From Virgibacillus subterraneus (GTDB lineage: Bacteria; Bacillota; Bacilli; Bacillales; Amphibacillaceae): a stretch of DNA of 64,000 nt. The DNA lies in NCBI RefSeq assembly GCF_900110695.1, contig NZ_FOEH01000005.1:232366-296365 (forward strand). Direction: 5' to 3'. A model generated the notes under the pieces. It searched no databases and was not told the origin of the DNA. It saw only the letters and a program-made list of their open reading frames with translations. The translations under genes and the position numbers were made by a program. Position 1 is the first letter of the stretch, and each line of letters begins with the position of its first letter. Positions 53,789 through 63,000 of this stretch are shown here, piece after piece.

Positions 53789-54192
53789 GTATGGATCTCC
53801 AATCCTTTGTTACTATTCAAAAAGAGTGGGATATTGTAGCTGCTCGCCAGCTTGGCCGCGACATCGCAAGAAAAATCGGATTTGGTACAGTTGATCAGGC
53901 GCGTATTGCGACAGCGATATCTGAGTTAGCTCGAAATATATATTTATATACTGATACTGGAAAAATTTGCTTTGAAGTGATTGATAATATTGATCACAAG
54001 GGAATGAGCATTATTTCCGTTGATAGCGGTCCAGGAATTAAGGATATTAGCCAAGTAATGGAGGATGGTTATTCAACATCTGGAGGACTTGGTGCTGGAC
54101 TTCCCGGAGTTAAAAGACTAGTGGACGAGTTCGATATAAGGTCAGAAGATGATAAAGGAACAGAAATCAGAGCTATCAAATGGGTAAGATAA
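53785..54192 (+). CDS. rsbT: Switch kinase RsbT
   Basis: 135 residues of a GHKL-type serine/threonine kinase: [14 protein letters not shown] (N box), [32 protein letters not shown]. It phosphorylates RsbR and RsbS and, once released, binds and activates RsbU. Start ATG 53785 overlaps the rsbS stop (ATGA); ATG 53791 is also possible. Unlike the usual arrangement, rsbU does not follow at once: a repeat intervenes. Confidence 0.94.
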   Translation: MSMDLQSFVTIQKEWDIVAARQLGRDIARKIGFGTVDQARIATAISELARNIYLYTDTGKICFEVIDNIDHKGMSIISVDSGPGIKDISQVMEDGYSTSGGLGAGLPGVKRLVDEFDIRSEDDKGTEIRAIKWVR

Positions 54193-54201
54193 TGGTAAAT
54201 A

Positions 54202-54296
54202 GTTAGATAACTTGGTTTTCGCAAACTTAAAGCGAAATTCTTAGTTGCAATTTATGCGGTAAGAAGGGATTTATACTTTCATAACTGCTAAAAAAA
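54202..54296 (+). repeat. Family-A repeat between rsbT and rsbU
   Basis: AGATAACTTGG, GCGAAATTCTTAGTTGCAATTTATGCGGTAA, and the right hairpin GCGGT-AAGAAGG / CTTTCATAACTGC, then an A-run. It makes up most of the 177-bp gap inside the operon. Confidence 0.7.
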
Positions 54297-54369
54297 GGGG
54301 GGGAGAAAATAAATAAAATCTCCCCTTTTCACATTGTAGAAAGTATATAACAGGGGGAGGAACGAATGC

Positions 54370-55380
54370 ATGGATGCCCTAAAATTGGATGCAGTTAACT
54401 ATAAAGAACTATTAAGGAATTACATTAATACACAAGATGAACAATCTCTTTATGGGGCTGAACAAATTAGTAAGACATTCATTAAAAACAGCATTCCGCC
54501 AGAAGAGATTGTAAATTTTCATATACAGGCACTAACAGAACTTTACGATGAAATTCCAGAACACATTCGACATTCCATGGATTTCTTATTGGAAACGATG
54601 ATTTCTTATGGATTGGCACATCAGGAGTATCAAACATTGAGGGAACAACAATCCGAACTAAAATCGGAAATTTCTGTAGCTGCAGGTATGCAGGATACGT
54701 TGCTTGCTACTACAAAACCTGTAATTGATGATTTGGATGTGGGTGTCATAAGTGTACCGGCACATCAAATGAATGGTGATTACCATCATTTTATTAAAGG
54801 CAAGGATGGTTCGCTGGGGATTGCTGTTGCGGATGTTATTGGTAAAGGTATACCGGCTGCATTATGTATGTCTATGATTAAATACTCGATGGACAGTTTT
54901 CCGGAAGCAACAATGAGTCCAAAATCGATTTTAAAAAATTTAAACCGTGTTGTTGAACGAAATGTAGATCCAAGTATGTTCATTACAATGTTCTATGCAC
55001 AATATCTCCCAGCTGAGAGTAAACTTCGATACTCCTCAGCAGGTCATGAACCCGGATTTTATTATGATGCTCAAAGTAATACTTTTGAAGAGATAGAAAC
55101 GAAGGGCCTTGTGCTCGGTGTTTCCGCGGATACTAATTACAAACAGTATGAGCGTATAATTAATAAGGGTGACATGGTTATTCTGTTAACTGATGGGGTT
55201 ACAGAGTGCAGGCAAGGAGACCGCTTTATTGAAAGTGAAGAAGTGCTGGATGTTATTAAACAATATATTCATTTAACCGCTCAGGAACTTGTCAATGGTG
55301 TATATAAGCACTTCGAACGTCTACAGAACTTCCAATTACGCGATGACTTTACCTTAATCGTTTTACGGAAAGAAGTTTAA
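54370..55380 (+). CDS. rsbU: Environmental-stress phosphatase RsbU
   Basis: 336 residues. An N-terminal helical domain (1-110) that binds RsbT, then a PP2C-type phosphatase domain: AAGMQDTLLATTKP, GDYHHFIKGKDGSLGIAVADVIGKG, SSAGHEPGF, LLTDGVTECR, RDDFTLIVL. It dephosphorylates RsbV-P. ATG 54370 follows GGGGGAGGAACGA. The SigB promoter starts within its last codons. Confidence 0.94.
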   Translation: MDALKLDAVNYKELLRNYINTQDEQSLYGAEQISKTFIKNSIPPEEIVNFHIQALTELYDEIPEHIRHSMDFLLETMISYGLAHQEYQTLREQQSELKSEISVAAGMQDTLLATTKPVIDDLDVGVISVPAHQMNGDYHHFIKGKDGSLGIAVADVIGKGIPAALCMSMIKYSMDSFPEATMSPKSILKNLNRVVERNVDPSMFITMFYAQYLPAESKLRYSSAGHEPGFYYDAQSNTFEEIETKGLVLGVSADTNYKQYERIINKGDMVILLTDGVTECRQGDRFIESEEVLDVIKQYIHLTAQELVNGVYKHFERLQNFQLRDDFTLIVLRKEV

Positions 55381-55400
55381 TCTTTTTCTGTTTTGGGTAT
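55375..55400 (+). promoter_or_regulatory. Perfect SigB promoter upstream of rsbV
   Basis: GTTTAA (55375-55380), 14 bp, GGGTAT (55395-55400): all 12 consensus positions. The -35 contains the rsbU stop codon. It drives rsbV-rsbW-sigB-rsbX in a positive loop, as in B. subtilis. Confidence 0.93.
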
Positions 55401-55465
55401 AGTTCTTTGTTACTAAAAAAGAATATATATATATAAATAGATATGTTGATTCAAGGAGGATGGAG

Positions 55466-55810
55466 ATGAACTTAAAGGTTGATGTTGCAGAAGAAAATGA
55501 AAAGTCTATTGTTAGCTTAATAGGCGAAATTGATGCTTACACAGCACCGCAGTTAAAAGAGTCCTTATTACCACTTACTAGAATTGATAGTCAACTAATA
55601 GAAGTGGACCTTGAAGACGTTAATTATATGGATAGTACTGGCCTTGGTGTTTTTATAAGTGCTTTAAAGTCAACAAAAGAAAACAATAGTCATTTAAAAT
55701 TGGTGAATCTGCAGGAACGTGTTTTACGTTTATTCAAAATTACGGGTTTGGACGAAATTATAGACATAACTACTGCAATTAGAGGTGGGAATCAAAATGG
55801 ACAAATTTGA
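55466..55810 (+). CDS. rsbV: Anti-anti-sigma factor RsbV
   Basis: ATG 55466, six bases after AAGGAGG; 114 residues, STAS domain. Ser57 in YMDSTGL is the RsbW phosphorylation site. Unphosphorylated RsbV binds RsbW and frees SigB. It overlaps rsbW by 14 bp. Confidence 0.95.
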   Translation: MNLKVDVAEENEKSIVSLIGEIDAYTAPQLKESLLPLTRIDSQLIEVDLEDVNYMDSTGLGVFISALKSTKENNSHLKLVNLQERVLRLFKITGLDEIIDITTAIRGGNQNGQI

Positions 55811-56273
55811 TTTTATTGAAATGAAGGTTCCTGCTAAAGCTGAATATGTTGGTGTTGTCCGACTAAGTATATCAGGGATAGCTAACAGAATGGGTTTTAC
55901 CTACGAAAATATAGAAGATTTAAAAGTGGCTATTTCGGAAGCTATTACAAATGCTGTTGATCATGCTTATACCGAAGAAGACAATGGGGAAATAACTGTT
56001 GGATTTGGCGTGTATGAAAATCGTCTTGAAGTTATGGTAGCAGATCACGGTGGCAGCTTTAATTTAAATCAAATTAAAGGAGGAATCGGCCCATATAAGA
56101 ACTCAGAGCCTGTTGAGAATTTACGTGAAGGTGGCTTTGGGCTTTTCTTAATTGATGCATTAATGGACAAAGTTGAAATCAATAATAACTATGGTGTGAT
56201 TGTGTTAATGACAAAGTACCTTAATGAAGCTGAGGTGGGTCTAGATGACGACCAGATCTCAACAAGACAATAA
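55797..56273 (+). CDS. rsbW: Anti-sigma factor and kinase RsbW
   Basis: ATG 55797 (MDKFDFIEMKVPAKAEYVGV) follows GAGGTGGG; 158 residues. GHKL kinase motifs: SEAITNAVDHAY, VADHGGSF, EGGFGLFLIDALMD. Binds SigB or RsbV and phosphorylates RsbV. Overlaps sigB by 29 bp, coupling the partners. Confidence 0.95.
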   Translation: MDKFDFIEMKVPAKAEYVGVVRLSISGIANRMGFTYENIEDLKVAISEAITNAVDHAYTEEDNGEITVGFGVYENRLEVMVADHGGSFNLNQIKGGIGPYKNSEPVENLREGGFGLFLIDALMDKVEINNNYGVIVLMTKYLNEAEVGLDDDQISTRQ

Positions 56274-57036
56274 GGGCAAAGGTGAGATATACCAATGGAT
56301 TGAGCACCTTCAACAGGACCCGGATGATAAAGAAACACAGGAAAAAGTTGTGCTCGCTTATACCGATCTTGTTGAATCAATTGCCAGAAAGTATTCGAAA
56401 AACAGTAATATACACGAAGACCTTGTACAAGTCGGCATGATTGGATTACTTGCTGCTATCAGAAGGTATGATGCTTCTTTCGGTAAATCATTTGAATCCT
56501 TTGCAATTCCAACTATCATCGGAGAAATAAAACGTTTTATTCGGGATAAGACATGGAGTGTTCATGTGCCACGCCGAATCAAGGAGCTAGGACCTAAGAT
56601 TAAGAAAGCTGTTGATGAGCTAACTACTGAAAATCAGGATTCACCATCAGTTAAGGAGATAGCTGACTATTTAGAAGTATCTGAAGAAGATATTTTGGAA
56701 ACGATGGAAATGGGCAAAAGCTATAAGGCACTTTCCGTTGACCGGAAAATTGAAGCTGACTCTGATGGAAGTACAGTAGCCATACTTGATTTAGTAGGTG
56801 ACAATGAAAATGGCTATGAAAATGTAGATCAGCGAATGTTACTCGAGAAAATTTTACCTGTTTTATCTGAGCGAGAACAACAAATATTACAATGCACCTA
56901 TTTTGATAACTTGAGTCAAAAAGAAACCGGAGAATTACTCGGTATTTCACAGATGCACGTTTCACGACTTCAGCGCCGTTCTTTAAGAAAACTACGTGAG
57001 GCATTAAAGACGGAGAACGCGGAGGTTTTTGATTGA
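56245..57036 (+). CDS. sigB: General stress sigma factor SigB
   Basis: 263 residues. Region 2 HEDLVQVGMIGLLAAIRRYD, SFESFAIPTIIGEIKRFIRD; region 3; region 4 LSEREQQILQCTYFDNLSQKETGELLGISQMHVSRLQRRSL. Directs RNA polymerase to GTTTAA/GGGTAT promoters, three of which I see in this window. Overlaps rsbX by 4 bp. Confidence 0.96.
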   Translation: MTTRSQQDNKGKGEIYQWIEHLQQDPDDKETQEKVVLAYTDLVESIARKYSKNSNIHEDLVQVGMIGLLAAIRRYDASFGKSFESFAIPTIIGEIKRFIRDKTWSVHVPRRIKELGPKIKKAVDELTTENQDSPSVKEIADYLEVSEEDILETMEMGKSYKALSVDRKIEADSDGSTVAILDLVGDNENGYENVDQRMLLEKILPVLSEREQQILQCTYFDNLSQKETGELLGISQMHVSRLQRRSLRKLREALKTENAEVFD

Positions 57037-57635
57037 GTGCGAAAAAGAATAATGTAGAAGTAGCTATTTTCCAAAAAGCAAAAAAAGGTCAGTATTATTG
57101 TGGTGATAGCTATTTTTATACAGAAACAGAAAATGAATTTGTTTGTGTTTTAGCAGATGGATTAGGTAGTGGTGAATTAGCTAAAGAATCTTCTCAAATC
57201 GTAATCGATATTATTAAAAGTAACATTCATACAACTGTCGAACAGTTGATAAAGAAGAGTAATCAGCAATTGACTGGTAAGCGAGGCGCCGTAATAGGGA
57301 TTGTGAAAATAGAATTCCACACGCGTAGCTACTCGTTTTCATCTATAGGAAATATTGGGATGCTAACGATTACTGAGAATGGCAAGAAAAAGAGAAATAT
57401 ACCTAATTCAGGTTTTCTTGCTGGATATCACAGACCTTTCAAAGTTGTGACAGGCAGACTGGAACCAAAAATGAACCTAATTATATTCTCAGATGGAGTG
57501 TCAGAAGCTGAGCTATCGCAACGTTTCTTATTGAATAAGGATGTAAACCAAGTTACAAATGCCTACGCAAACCACATTGAGGGAACAGCTAGAAGTGATG
57601 ATACAACTTTAATCGCAATACGATATGAGGATTAG
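57033..57635 (+). CDS. rsbX: Feedback phosphatase RsbX
   Basis: TTG 57033 overlaps the sigB stop; GGAGGTTTTT precedes it. 200 residues, minimal PP2C fold: YYCGDSYF, CVLADGLGSGE, SIGNIGML, IIFSDGVSEAE, RSDDTTLIAI. It removes phosphates from RsbS and RsbR to reset the stressosome. Last gene of the operon. Confidence 0.93.
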   Translation: MSAKKNNVEVAIFQKAKKGQYYCGDSYFYTETENEFVCVLADGLGSGELAKESSQIVIDIIKSNIHTTVEQLIKKSNQQLTGKRGAVIGIVKIEFHTRSYSFSSIGNIGMLTITENGKKKRNIPNSGFLAGYHRPFKVVTGRLEPKMNLIIFSDGVSEAELSQRFLLNKDVNQVTNAYANHIEGTARSDDTTLIAIRYED

Positions 57636-57663
57636 GCCGGCTTTAAATGTGCCGGTCTTTTTC
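57635..57663 (+). terminator. Terminator of the sigB operon
   Basis: GGCCGGC (57635-57641) pairs with GCCGGTC (57651-57657) and TTTTTC follows. It begins at the rsbX stop codon. Confidence 0.85.
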
Positions 57664-57716
57664 ATTTTAGGTCTTTTTTTGATAAAATGAGTTCGTACAT
57701 AAAGGAGGAGCCGATT

Positions 57717-59876
57717 GTGTCAATTGAATTAGAACAATGGGTGGCTAAAGAAACTGAAGTGAATAATGCTACCGTAAAAAAAGTAATCGCGTTAATGGAT
57801 GAAGGTAACACAGTACCATTTATTGCACGTTATCGAAAAGAAGCAACAGGCGGTCTTGATGAAGTTCAGATCAAATTGATTCATGATAAATATCAATATG
57901 CAGTTAATCTAGCTGAACGTAAACAAGAAGTAATTCGACTAATTGATGAACAGGGAAAGCTAACAGAAGAACTCGAACGTGATATTACACAAGCTACACA
58001 ATTGCAACGTGTGGAGGATTTATACCGACCATATAAACAAAAACGCCGAACAAAGGCAACAATTGCTAAAGAAAAAGGACTTGAACCGATGGCGGATATT
58101 GTCTGGAGGCAAGAATTAACCGACATTTCTGCGGAAGCTAAGTCTTATTTTTCAGACGAGCATGATCTAAACACAGTAGAAGATGTATTAACAGGTGTTA
58201 ACGATATAATTGCTGAGTGGATATCAGATGATCCGGAGTATCGTGATTTTATTCGTGGGGAAACCTTTAAACGCGGTACCATGCATGCAGAAGCAAAAAA
58301 AGCGGAGAAGGACGAAAAAGGCGTATACGAAATGTACTATGATTATGATGAAGCAATTCGTTCAATGGTGTCACATCGTATTTTAGCGTTAAATCGCGGG
58401 GAAAAAGAAGATGTGCTAAAGGTGGCAGTTCAGCCCCCAACTGAGCGGGTGCTCGAATATCTCCAGAAAAAAGTGATATTAGATAAAGCCAACCCGGAAT
58501 CTGCCCAGATTTTGCAAAATACTATTGAGGATAGTTACAAACGATTGATCCAGCCATCGATAGAACGTGAAATTCGTAATAGCTTAACTGAAAAAGCTGA
58601 AGAACAAGCAATTTCTGTTTTTGCCAAAAATCTAAAAAACCTGTTACTGCAGCCACCATTAAAGGGAAAAACTGTTCTCGGGGTTGATCCAGCTTATCGA
58701 ACAGGCTGTAAACTTTCTGTGGTTGATGAAACAGGAAAGGTTCATGAAGTAAGTGTAATCTATCCAACTGCACCTAAACATGATACAGCGGGTGCTGAAA
58801 AGATTGTGATGGAGTTTATCAATAAGTTTGGTATCGAACTAATCGCAATAGGAAATGGAACTGCTTCAAGGGAGACGGAACAATTTATTGCAGATGTGAT
58901 TGGAAAGCACACACTGGATATACCTTATATCATTGTCAATGAAGCTGGGGCAAGTGTGTATTCTGCTTCGAAACTGGCACGTGAGGAATTTCCTGATTTG
59001 AAGGTTGAAGAGCGTAGTGCAGCGTCTATAGCGCGACGGGTGCAAGATCCACTAGCTGAACTTGTGAAAATTGATCCAAAATCAATTGGAGTTGGTCAAT
59101 ATCAGCATGATGTCAGTCAAAAAGCACTTAATAATTCATTAACATTTGTCGTAGAAACTGCGGTTAACCAAGTGGGTGTTAATGTTAATACCGCTTCCAC
59201 TTCACTCTTACAATATGTTGCAGGTCTGAGCAAGACAGTAGCAAATAATATTGTGAACCAGCGTAATGAGGAAGGGAAGTTCGTTAATCGTAAACAATTA
59301 AAAAAGATTCCTCGCTTAGGTGCTAAAACCTATGAACAAGGGATAGGCTTTTTACGAATTCTGGATGGTGAAAATCCACTGGACAGGACTCCGATACACC
59401 CTGAAAGTTATGCACACACGAAGAAACTTTTAAAAATAATTGGTTGCGAGCTTGAAGATATCGGCTCAAATACATTGCGCGATAGATTTAATGAATTGGA
59501 TAAAAAAGAAATCGCTGAGCAATTGGATATTGGCGAACCTACATTAATGGATATTATGAATGCATTAGGTCGTCCGGAACGTGACCCTCGTGATGATCTG
59601 CCTAAACCATTACTAAAACAAAATGTATTGAGTATGGAAGATTTGAAACCCGGGATGGAAATGCAAGGCACAGTAAGAAACGTAGTAGACTTTGGTGTTT
59701 TTGTAGATATTGGAGTAAAGCAGGATGGACTTGTTCATATCTCCAAAATGGCGAACAAATTCGTAAAGCACCCAATGGATATCGCATCAGTAGGTGATGT
59801 CGTAACGGTATGGGTTGAGCAAATTGATGTTGAAAAAGGTCGTATCGCACTTTCGATGATTGAAAATAAAGGCTAA
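57717..59876 (+). CDS. tex: RNA-binding transcription accessory protein Tex
   Basis: GTG 57717 (MSIELEQWVAKETEVNN) follows AAAGGAGG; an ATG at 57687 lies upstream of the ribosome site. 719 residues: helical N-terminal Tex domain (VPFIARYRKEATGGLDEVQI), YqgF-like domain (VLGVDPAYRTGCKLSVVDETG), helix-hairpin-helix region (IPRLGAKTYEQGIGFLRI) and C-terminal S1 domain (GTVRNVVDFGVFVDIGVKQDG). Corresponds to B. subtilis ydcI. Confidence 0.94.
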   Translation: MSIELEQWVAKETEVNNATVKKVIALMDEGNTVPFIARYRKEATGGLDEVQIKLIHDKYQYAVNLAERKQEVIRLIDEQGKLTEELERDITQATQLQRVEDLYRPYKQKRRTKATIAKEKGLEPMADIVWRQELTDISAEAKSYFSDEHDLNTVEDVLTGVNDIIAEWISDDPEYRDFIRGETFKRGTMHAEAKKAEKDEKGVYEMYYDYDEAIRSMVSHRILALNRGEKEDVLKVAVQPPTERVLEYLQKKVILDKANPESAQILQNTIEDSYKRLIQPSIEREIRNSLTEKAEEQAISVFAKNLKNLLLQPPLKGKTVLGVDPAYRTGCKLSVVDETGKVHEVSVIYPTAPKHDTAGAEKIVMEFINKFGIELIAIGNGTASRETEQFIADVIGKHTLDIPYIIVNEAGASVYSASKLAREEFPDLKVEERSAASIARRVQDPLAELVKIDPKSIGVGQYQHDVSQKALNNSLTFVVETAVNQVGVNVNTASTSLLQYVAGLSKTVANNIVNQRNEEGKFVNRKQLKKIPRLGAKTYEQGIGFLRILDGENPLDRTPIHPESYAHTKKLLKIIGCELEDIGSNTLRDRFNELDKKEIAEQLDIGEPTLMDIMNALGRPERDPRDDLPKPLLKQNVLSMEDLKPGMEMQGTVRNVVDFGVFVDIGVKQDGLVHISKMANKFVKHPMDIASVGDVVTVWVEQIDVEKGRIALSMIENKG

Positions 59877-59886
59877 ATAAAAAAAT

Positions 59887-59925
59887 AAAAACAGCTGATT
59901 ATCAAAAAGATAATCAGCTGTTTTT
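59887..59925. terminator. Bidirectional terminator between tex and katA
   Basis: Perfect 17-bp stem AAAAACAGCTGATTATC (59887-59903) / GATAATCAGCTGTTTTT (59909-59925), loop AAAAA. Confidence 0.93.
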
Positions 59926-59937
59926 GGTTAACTGTAC

Positions 59938-61398
59938 CTATTTAACACCTTCTGGAACAGATAATCCTAAACCTTTTGCGATTCTTTCGCCCCATTCAGG
60001 ATCTGCTTTGTAGAAGTGTTCAATTTGACGTAATTTGATCTCATCTTTGTCTACAGGTTTCATATGACCCACAAAAGCATCAATAAGACGATCTTTCTCA
60101 TCTGCACTCATTAATCGATATAAATCTCCTGCTTGTGTATAATGGTCATCACTGTCATATGACACACTGTCAGCCTCTCCATAAACCTCAAATGGACTAA
60201 TTTTTGAAGCTGGATCTTCTTTTGGCTCAGTATCATAACTGTTGGGTTCATAATTAACCGAACCACTGCCATTACTATAGCGCATTTGTCCATCAAATTG
60301 GTTGTTATTTACCTCGTTAACCGGTCGGTTGATAGGTAACTCCTGATGGTTGGCACCAATACGATAACGATGTGCATCAGAATACCCGAATAGTCGGCCT
60401 TGTAACATTTTATCTGGAGAAGCTTCAATTCCTGGTACAAAGTTACCTGGTGAGAATGCAGCTTGCTCTACTTCAGCAAAGTAATTTTCAGGGTTACGGT
60501 CAAGGACCATACGACCTACTTCGATACGAGGATAGTCTTTTTGAGACCATACCTTGGTAACATCGAACGGGTCAAACCTATATGTTTTTGCGTCTTCATA
60601 CGGCATAATTTGCACATAAAGTTTCCATGCTGGGAAGTCACCTTTATCAATGGAGTTGTATAGGTCTTCCACATGGTAGTCTGGGTTATCTCCAGCAATT
60701 TGGCCTGCTACATCTTCATCTAAACCTTTAACACCTTGTTCACTAATGAAGTGGTATTTTACCCAGAATGCTTCTCCTTTGTCATTTACCCATTTGAAAG
60801 TGTGGCTTCCATATCCATTCATATGACGGAACGTTGCCGGAATACCACGATCACCATGTAAGTATGTGATTTGATGCAGTGATTCTGGTGATAATGACCA
60901 GAAATCCCAAACAGCATTTTTGTCTTTTAAGTGTGTCTTAGGGTTACGTTTTTGTGTGTGAATAAAGTCAGGGAACTTAATAGCATCACGGATAAAGAAG
61001 ATTGGTGTGTTATTACCAACTAAATCATAGTTACCTTCTTCTGTGTAAAACTTAACTGCGAAGCCACGTGGATCACGTACTGTATCTGCTGAGCCAAGTT
61101 CACCTGCAACTGTTGAAAAACGAATAAACATTGGTGTACGTTTTCCAACTTCACTTAAGAAGTCTGCTTTCGTGTATTTTGAAAGATCGTTTGTTACTTC
61201 AAAGTAACCATGTGCCCCAGCGCCTTTTGCATGTACTACACGCTCAGGTACACGTTCTCTATTAAAGTGTGCTAGTTTTTCTAAAAGGTGAACATCCTGA
61301 ATTAATGTTGGACCTCGATTACCTGCAGTAATTGAATTCTGGTTATCCCCAACCGGAGCACCAGATGCTGTTGTCATTCTTTTCTTTTCATTACTCAC
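59938..61398 (-). CDS. katA: Monofunctional haem catalase
   Basis: 486 residues, small-subunit (clade 3) length. Active-site His56 in [16 protein letters not shown], Asn in [14 protein letters not shown], haem Tyr in [19 protein letters not shown]-region residues intact. Removes H2O2. Start ATG after GGAGAGGTGTTCAG on the minus strand. It is convergent with tex and is not present at this point in B. subtilis. I see no SigB promoter upstream and no convincing PerR box. It is the only intact catalase here, since the manganese catalase at 13 kb is broken. Confidence 0.95.
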   Translation of the reverse strand: MSNEKKRMTTASGAPVGDNQNSITAGNRGPTLIQDVHLLEKLAHFNRERVPERVVHAKGAGAHGYFEVTNDLSKYTKADFLSEVGKRTPMFIRFSTVAGELGSADTVRDPRGFAVKFYTEEGNYDLVGNNTPIFFIRDAIKFPDFIHTQKRNPKTHLKDKNAVWDFWSLSPESLHQITYLHGDRGIPATFRHMNGYGSHTFKWVNDKGEAFWVKYHFISEQGVKGLDEDVAGQIAGDNPDYHVEDLYNSIDKGDFPAWKLYVQIMPYEDAKTYRFDPFDVTKVWSQKDYPRIEVGRMVLDRNPENYFAEVEQAAFSPGNFVPGIEASPDKMLQGRLFGYSDAHRYRIGANHQELPINRPVNEVNNNQFDGQMRYSNGSGSVNYEPNSYDTEPKEDPASKISPFEVYGEADSVSYDSDDHYTQAGDLYRLMSADEKDRLIDAFVGHMKPVDKDEIKLRQIEHFYKADPEWGERIAKGLGLSVPEGVK

Positions 61399-61562
61399 TT
61401 ACTGAACACCTCTCCTTTTACAATATTAATCTCATATTCAATTATAATATAATACTATCAAAAATCAATGTTTAATTACAATTATTTTAATTAAGCCTCG
61501 GATATTAAAAGTTCTAAATTTATGATAAAATAGTGTTGTGTTAATACGTTAGGGATGATTAT

Positions 61563-62024
61563 ATGAAGTTATTAAGTGAAAAAGAACTATACGAATTGGT
61601 AAATGAATTATCATTAAAACATTTTCATAAATCGTTTAAAGATAGAATCATATATAATAATCGGCTTAGAACTACAGGCGGGAGGTATGTACCTTCAAAA
61701 AGAGTAATTGAGTTAAATCCGAAGTACTCTATGGAAATGGGGGAAAAGGAAGTAATAGGTATCATTAAACACGAACTCTGCCATTACCATCTTCATATAG
61801 AAGGAAAAGGGTATAAGCATGGTGATAGAGACTTCAAGAATTTATTGGAGATTACAGGCTCACCACGGCATTGTCAGCCACTTCCTTCCACTCTAAGACA
61901 AAATAAACATATCTATATATGTAATAACTGTTCTCGCATATACAAACGCACTCGACGGATAGATGTTAATAAATATAGATGCGGAAAATGTAAAGGTAAG
62001 TTAGTAGTGAAAAGGACAAGTTGA
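61563..62024 (+). CDS. ydcK: SprT-like metalloprotease-fold protein YdcK
   Basis: 153 residues. Metal-binding motif HELCH (residues 70-74) and a C-terminal zinc ribbon with two Cys pairs (CNNC and CGKC, about 118-143). The SprT family includes eukaryotic Spartan proteases for DNA-protein crosslinks; bacterial members are uncharacterised. Its place between the tex region and trnS matches B. subtilis ydcK. Confidence 0.9.
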   Translation: MKLLSEKELYELVNELSLKHFHKSFKDRIIYNNRLRTTGGRYVPSKRVIELNPKYSMEMGEKEVIGIIKHELCHYHLHIEGKGYKHGDRDFKNLLEITGSPRHCQPLPSTLRQNKHIYICNNCSRIYKRTRRIDVNKYRCGKCKGKLVVKRTS

Positions 62025-62182
62025 TGTTAACAGATTGAAATTGAAAAAAATTAAGCTTGTTTGATATAATAAGGTACAAATAAAATTTTCATATAATAGA
62101 TTGACGAAAAATGCCCTACGTGTTAAATTTAATAAGGCTTAAAAAAACGTGTCGACTTCATTAGTTATTTTATTGAAACTTG

Positions 62183-62211
62183 TTGACAATAAACGAAGGA
62201 TATTGTATAGT
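62183..62211 (+). promoter_or_regulatory. Strong SigA promoter of the tRNA-rRNA operon
   Basis: TTGACA (62183-62188), a 17-bp spacer and TATAGT (62206-62211). It precedes the tRNA array by about 180 bp. The leader between (62212-62392) contains a duplicated tRNA-Asn start and a GACC-GCA/TGC-GGTC-type hairpin, but no reading frame I would support. Confidence 0.88.
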
Positions 62212-62241
62212 ATTTCTCGTCGCAATTATTTGGCGTTACTT

Positions 62242-62263
62242 TTTAAATTATTCCACAGTAGCT
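62242..62263 (+). repeat. Duplicate of the tRNA-Asn 5' end
   Basis: These 22 bases are identical to 62383-62404, which cover 10 bp of tRNA-Asn 5' flank and the first 12 bases of the tRNA. The copy stops after TCCACAGTAGCT and continues into unrelated sequence, so it is a truncated tRNA start. Confidence 0.85.
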
Positions 62264-62392
62264 GACCGCATGCATCACTGAGTAAGCTATCATGTGCAGG
62301 TCTGCGAGGAGTGCTTGCTTCACCGAATAACCTTGCAACACAACGAGTACAAAAAATAAGGTTGAATTACCTTGATAAATACTTTAAATTAT

Positions 62393-62467
62393 TCCACAGT
62401 AGCTCAGCGGTAGAGCAATCGGCTGTTAACCGATCGGTCGTAGGTTCGATTCCTACCTGTGGAGCCA
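62393..62467 (+). tRNA. tRNA-Asn (GTT)
   Basis: Acceptor TCCACAG/CTGTGGA, anticodon GTT in CTGTTAAC, T arm GGTTCGATTCC, encoded CCA. First of the array, as in B. subtilis trnS. Confidence 0.95.
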
Positions 62468-62470
62468 TTA

Positions 62471-62561
62471 GGAGAAGTACCCAAGTGGCTGAAGGGGCGC
62501 CCCTGCTAAGGGTGTAGGTCGCGTGAGCGGCGCGAGGGTTCAAATCCCTCCTTCTCCGCCA
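62471..62561 (+). tRNA. tRNA-Ser (GCT)
   Basis: Acceptor GGAGAAG/CTTCTCC, anticodon GCT, long variable arm (class II), encoded CCA. Confidence 0.95.
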
Positions 62562-62569
62562 TCTTTTAT

Positions 62570-62641
62570 GGCCCGTTGGTCAAGTGGTTAAGACACCGCC
62601 CTTTCACGGCGGTAACACGGGTTCGAATCCCGTACGGGTCA
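62570..62641 (+). tRNA. tRNA-Glu (TTC)
   Basis: Acceptor GGCCCGT/ACGGGTC (one G-T), anticodon TTC in CTTTCAC. CCA is not encoded. Confidence 0.95.
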
Positions 62642-62669
62642 TCTTATATTTTAATAAATAAATCGGTTG

Positions 62670-62746
62670 GGTCCGGTAGTTCAGTTGGTTAGAATGCCTG
62701 CCTGTCACGCAGGAGGTCGCGGGTTCGAGTCCCGTCCGGACCGCCA
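62670..62746 (+). tRNA. tRNA-Asp (GTC)
   Basis: Acceptor GGTCCGG/CCGGACC, anticodon GTC in CTGTCAC, encoded CCA. Not part of the seven-gene B. subtilis trnS order, where Gln follows Glu. Confidence 0.95.
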
Positions 62747-62750
62747 CTGT

Positions 62751-62825
62751 TGGGCTATAGCCAAGCGGTAAGGCATCGGGTTTTGATCCCGTGATTCCCA
62801 GGTTCGAATCCTGGTAGCCCAGCCA
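62751..62825 (+). tRNA. tRNA-Gln (TTG)
   Basis: Acceptor TGGGCTA/TAGCCCA, anticodon TTG in TTTTGAT, encoded CCA. Confidence 0.95.
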
Positions 62826-62918
62826 TTTTTTTATGGATTAAATATATAAGTGTAGCGTCACAGAATAATGATTCAAATAATGAACGCTCATACTAAAATT
62901 AGGAAACACTCATAACAT

Positions 62919-62994
62919 GAGCCATTAGCTCAGCTGGCAGAGCATCTGACTTTTAATCAGAGGGTCGGAGGTTCGAATCCTCCATGGCTCACCA
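62919..62994 (+). tRNA. tRNA-Lys (TTT)
   Basis: Acceptor GAGCCAT/ATGGCTC, anticodon TTT in CTTTTAA, encoded CCA. Confidence 0.95.
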
Positions 62995-63000
62995 CTTTTT

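Noticed and set aside
61399..61562. Possible PerR box upstream of katA (ATTATAATATAAT)
   Set aside because: Only one half matches the TTATAAT-N-ATTATAA consensus; the region is simply AT-rich.
62311..62517. 68-codon frame in the tRNA leader
   Set aside because: It runs through tRNA-Asn and tRNA-Ser and has no ribosome site.
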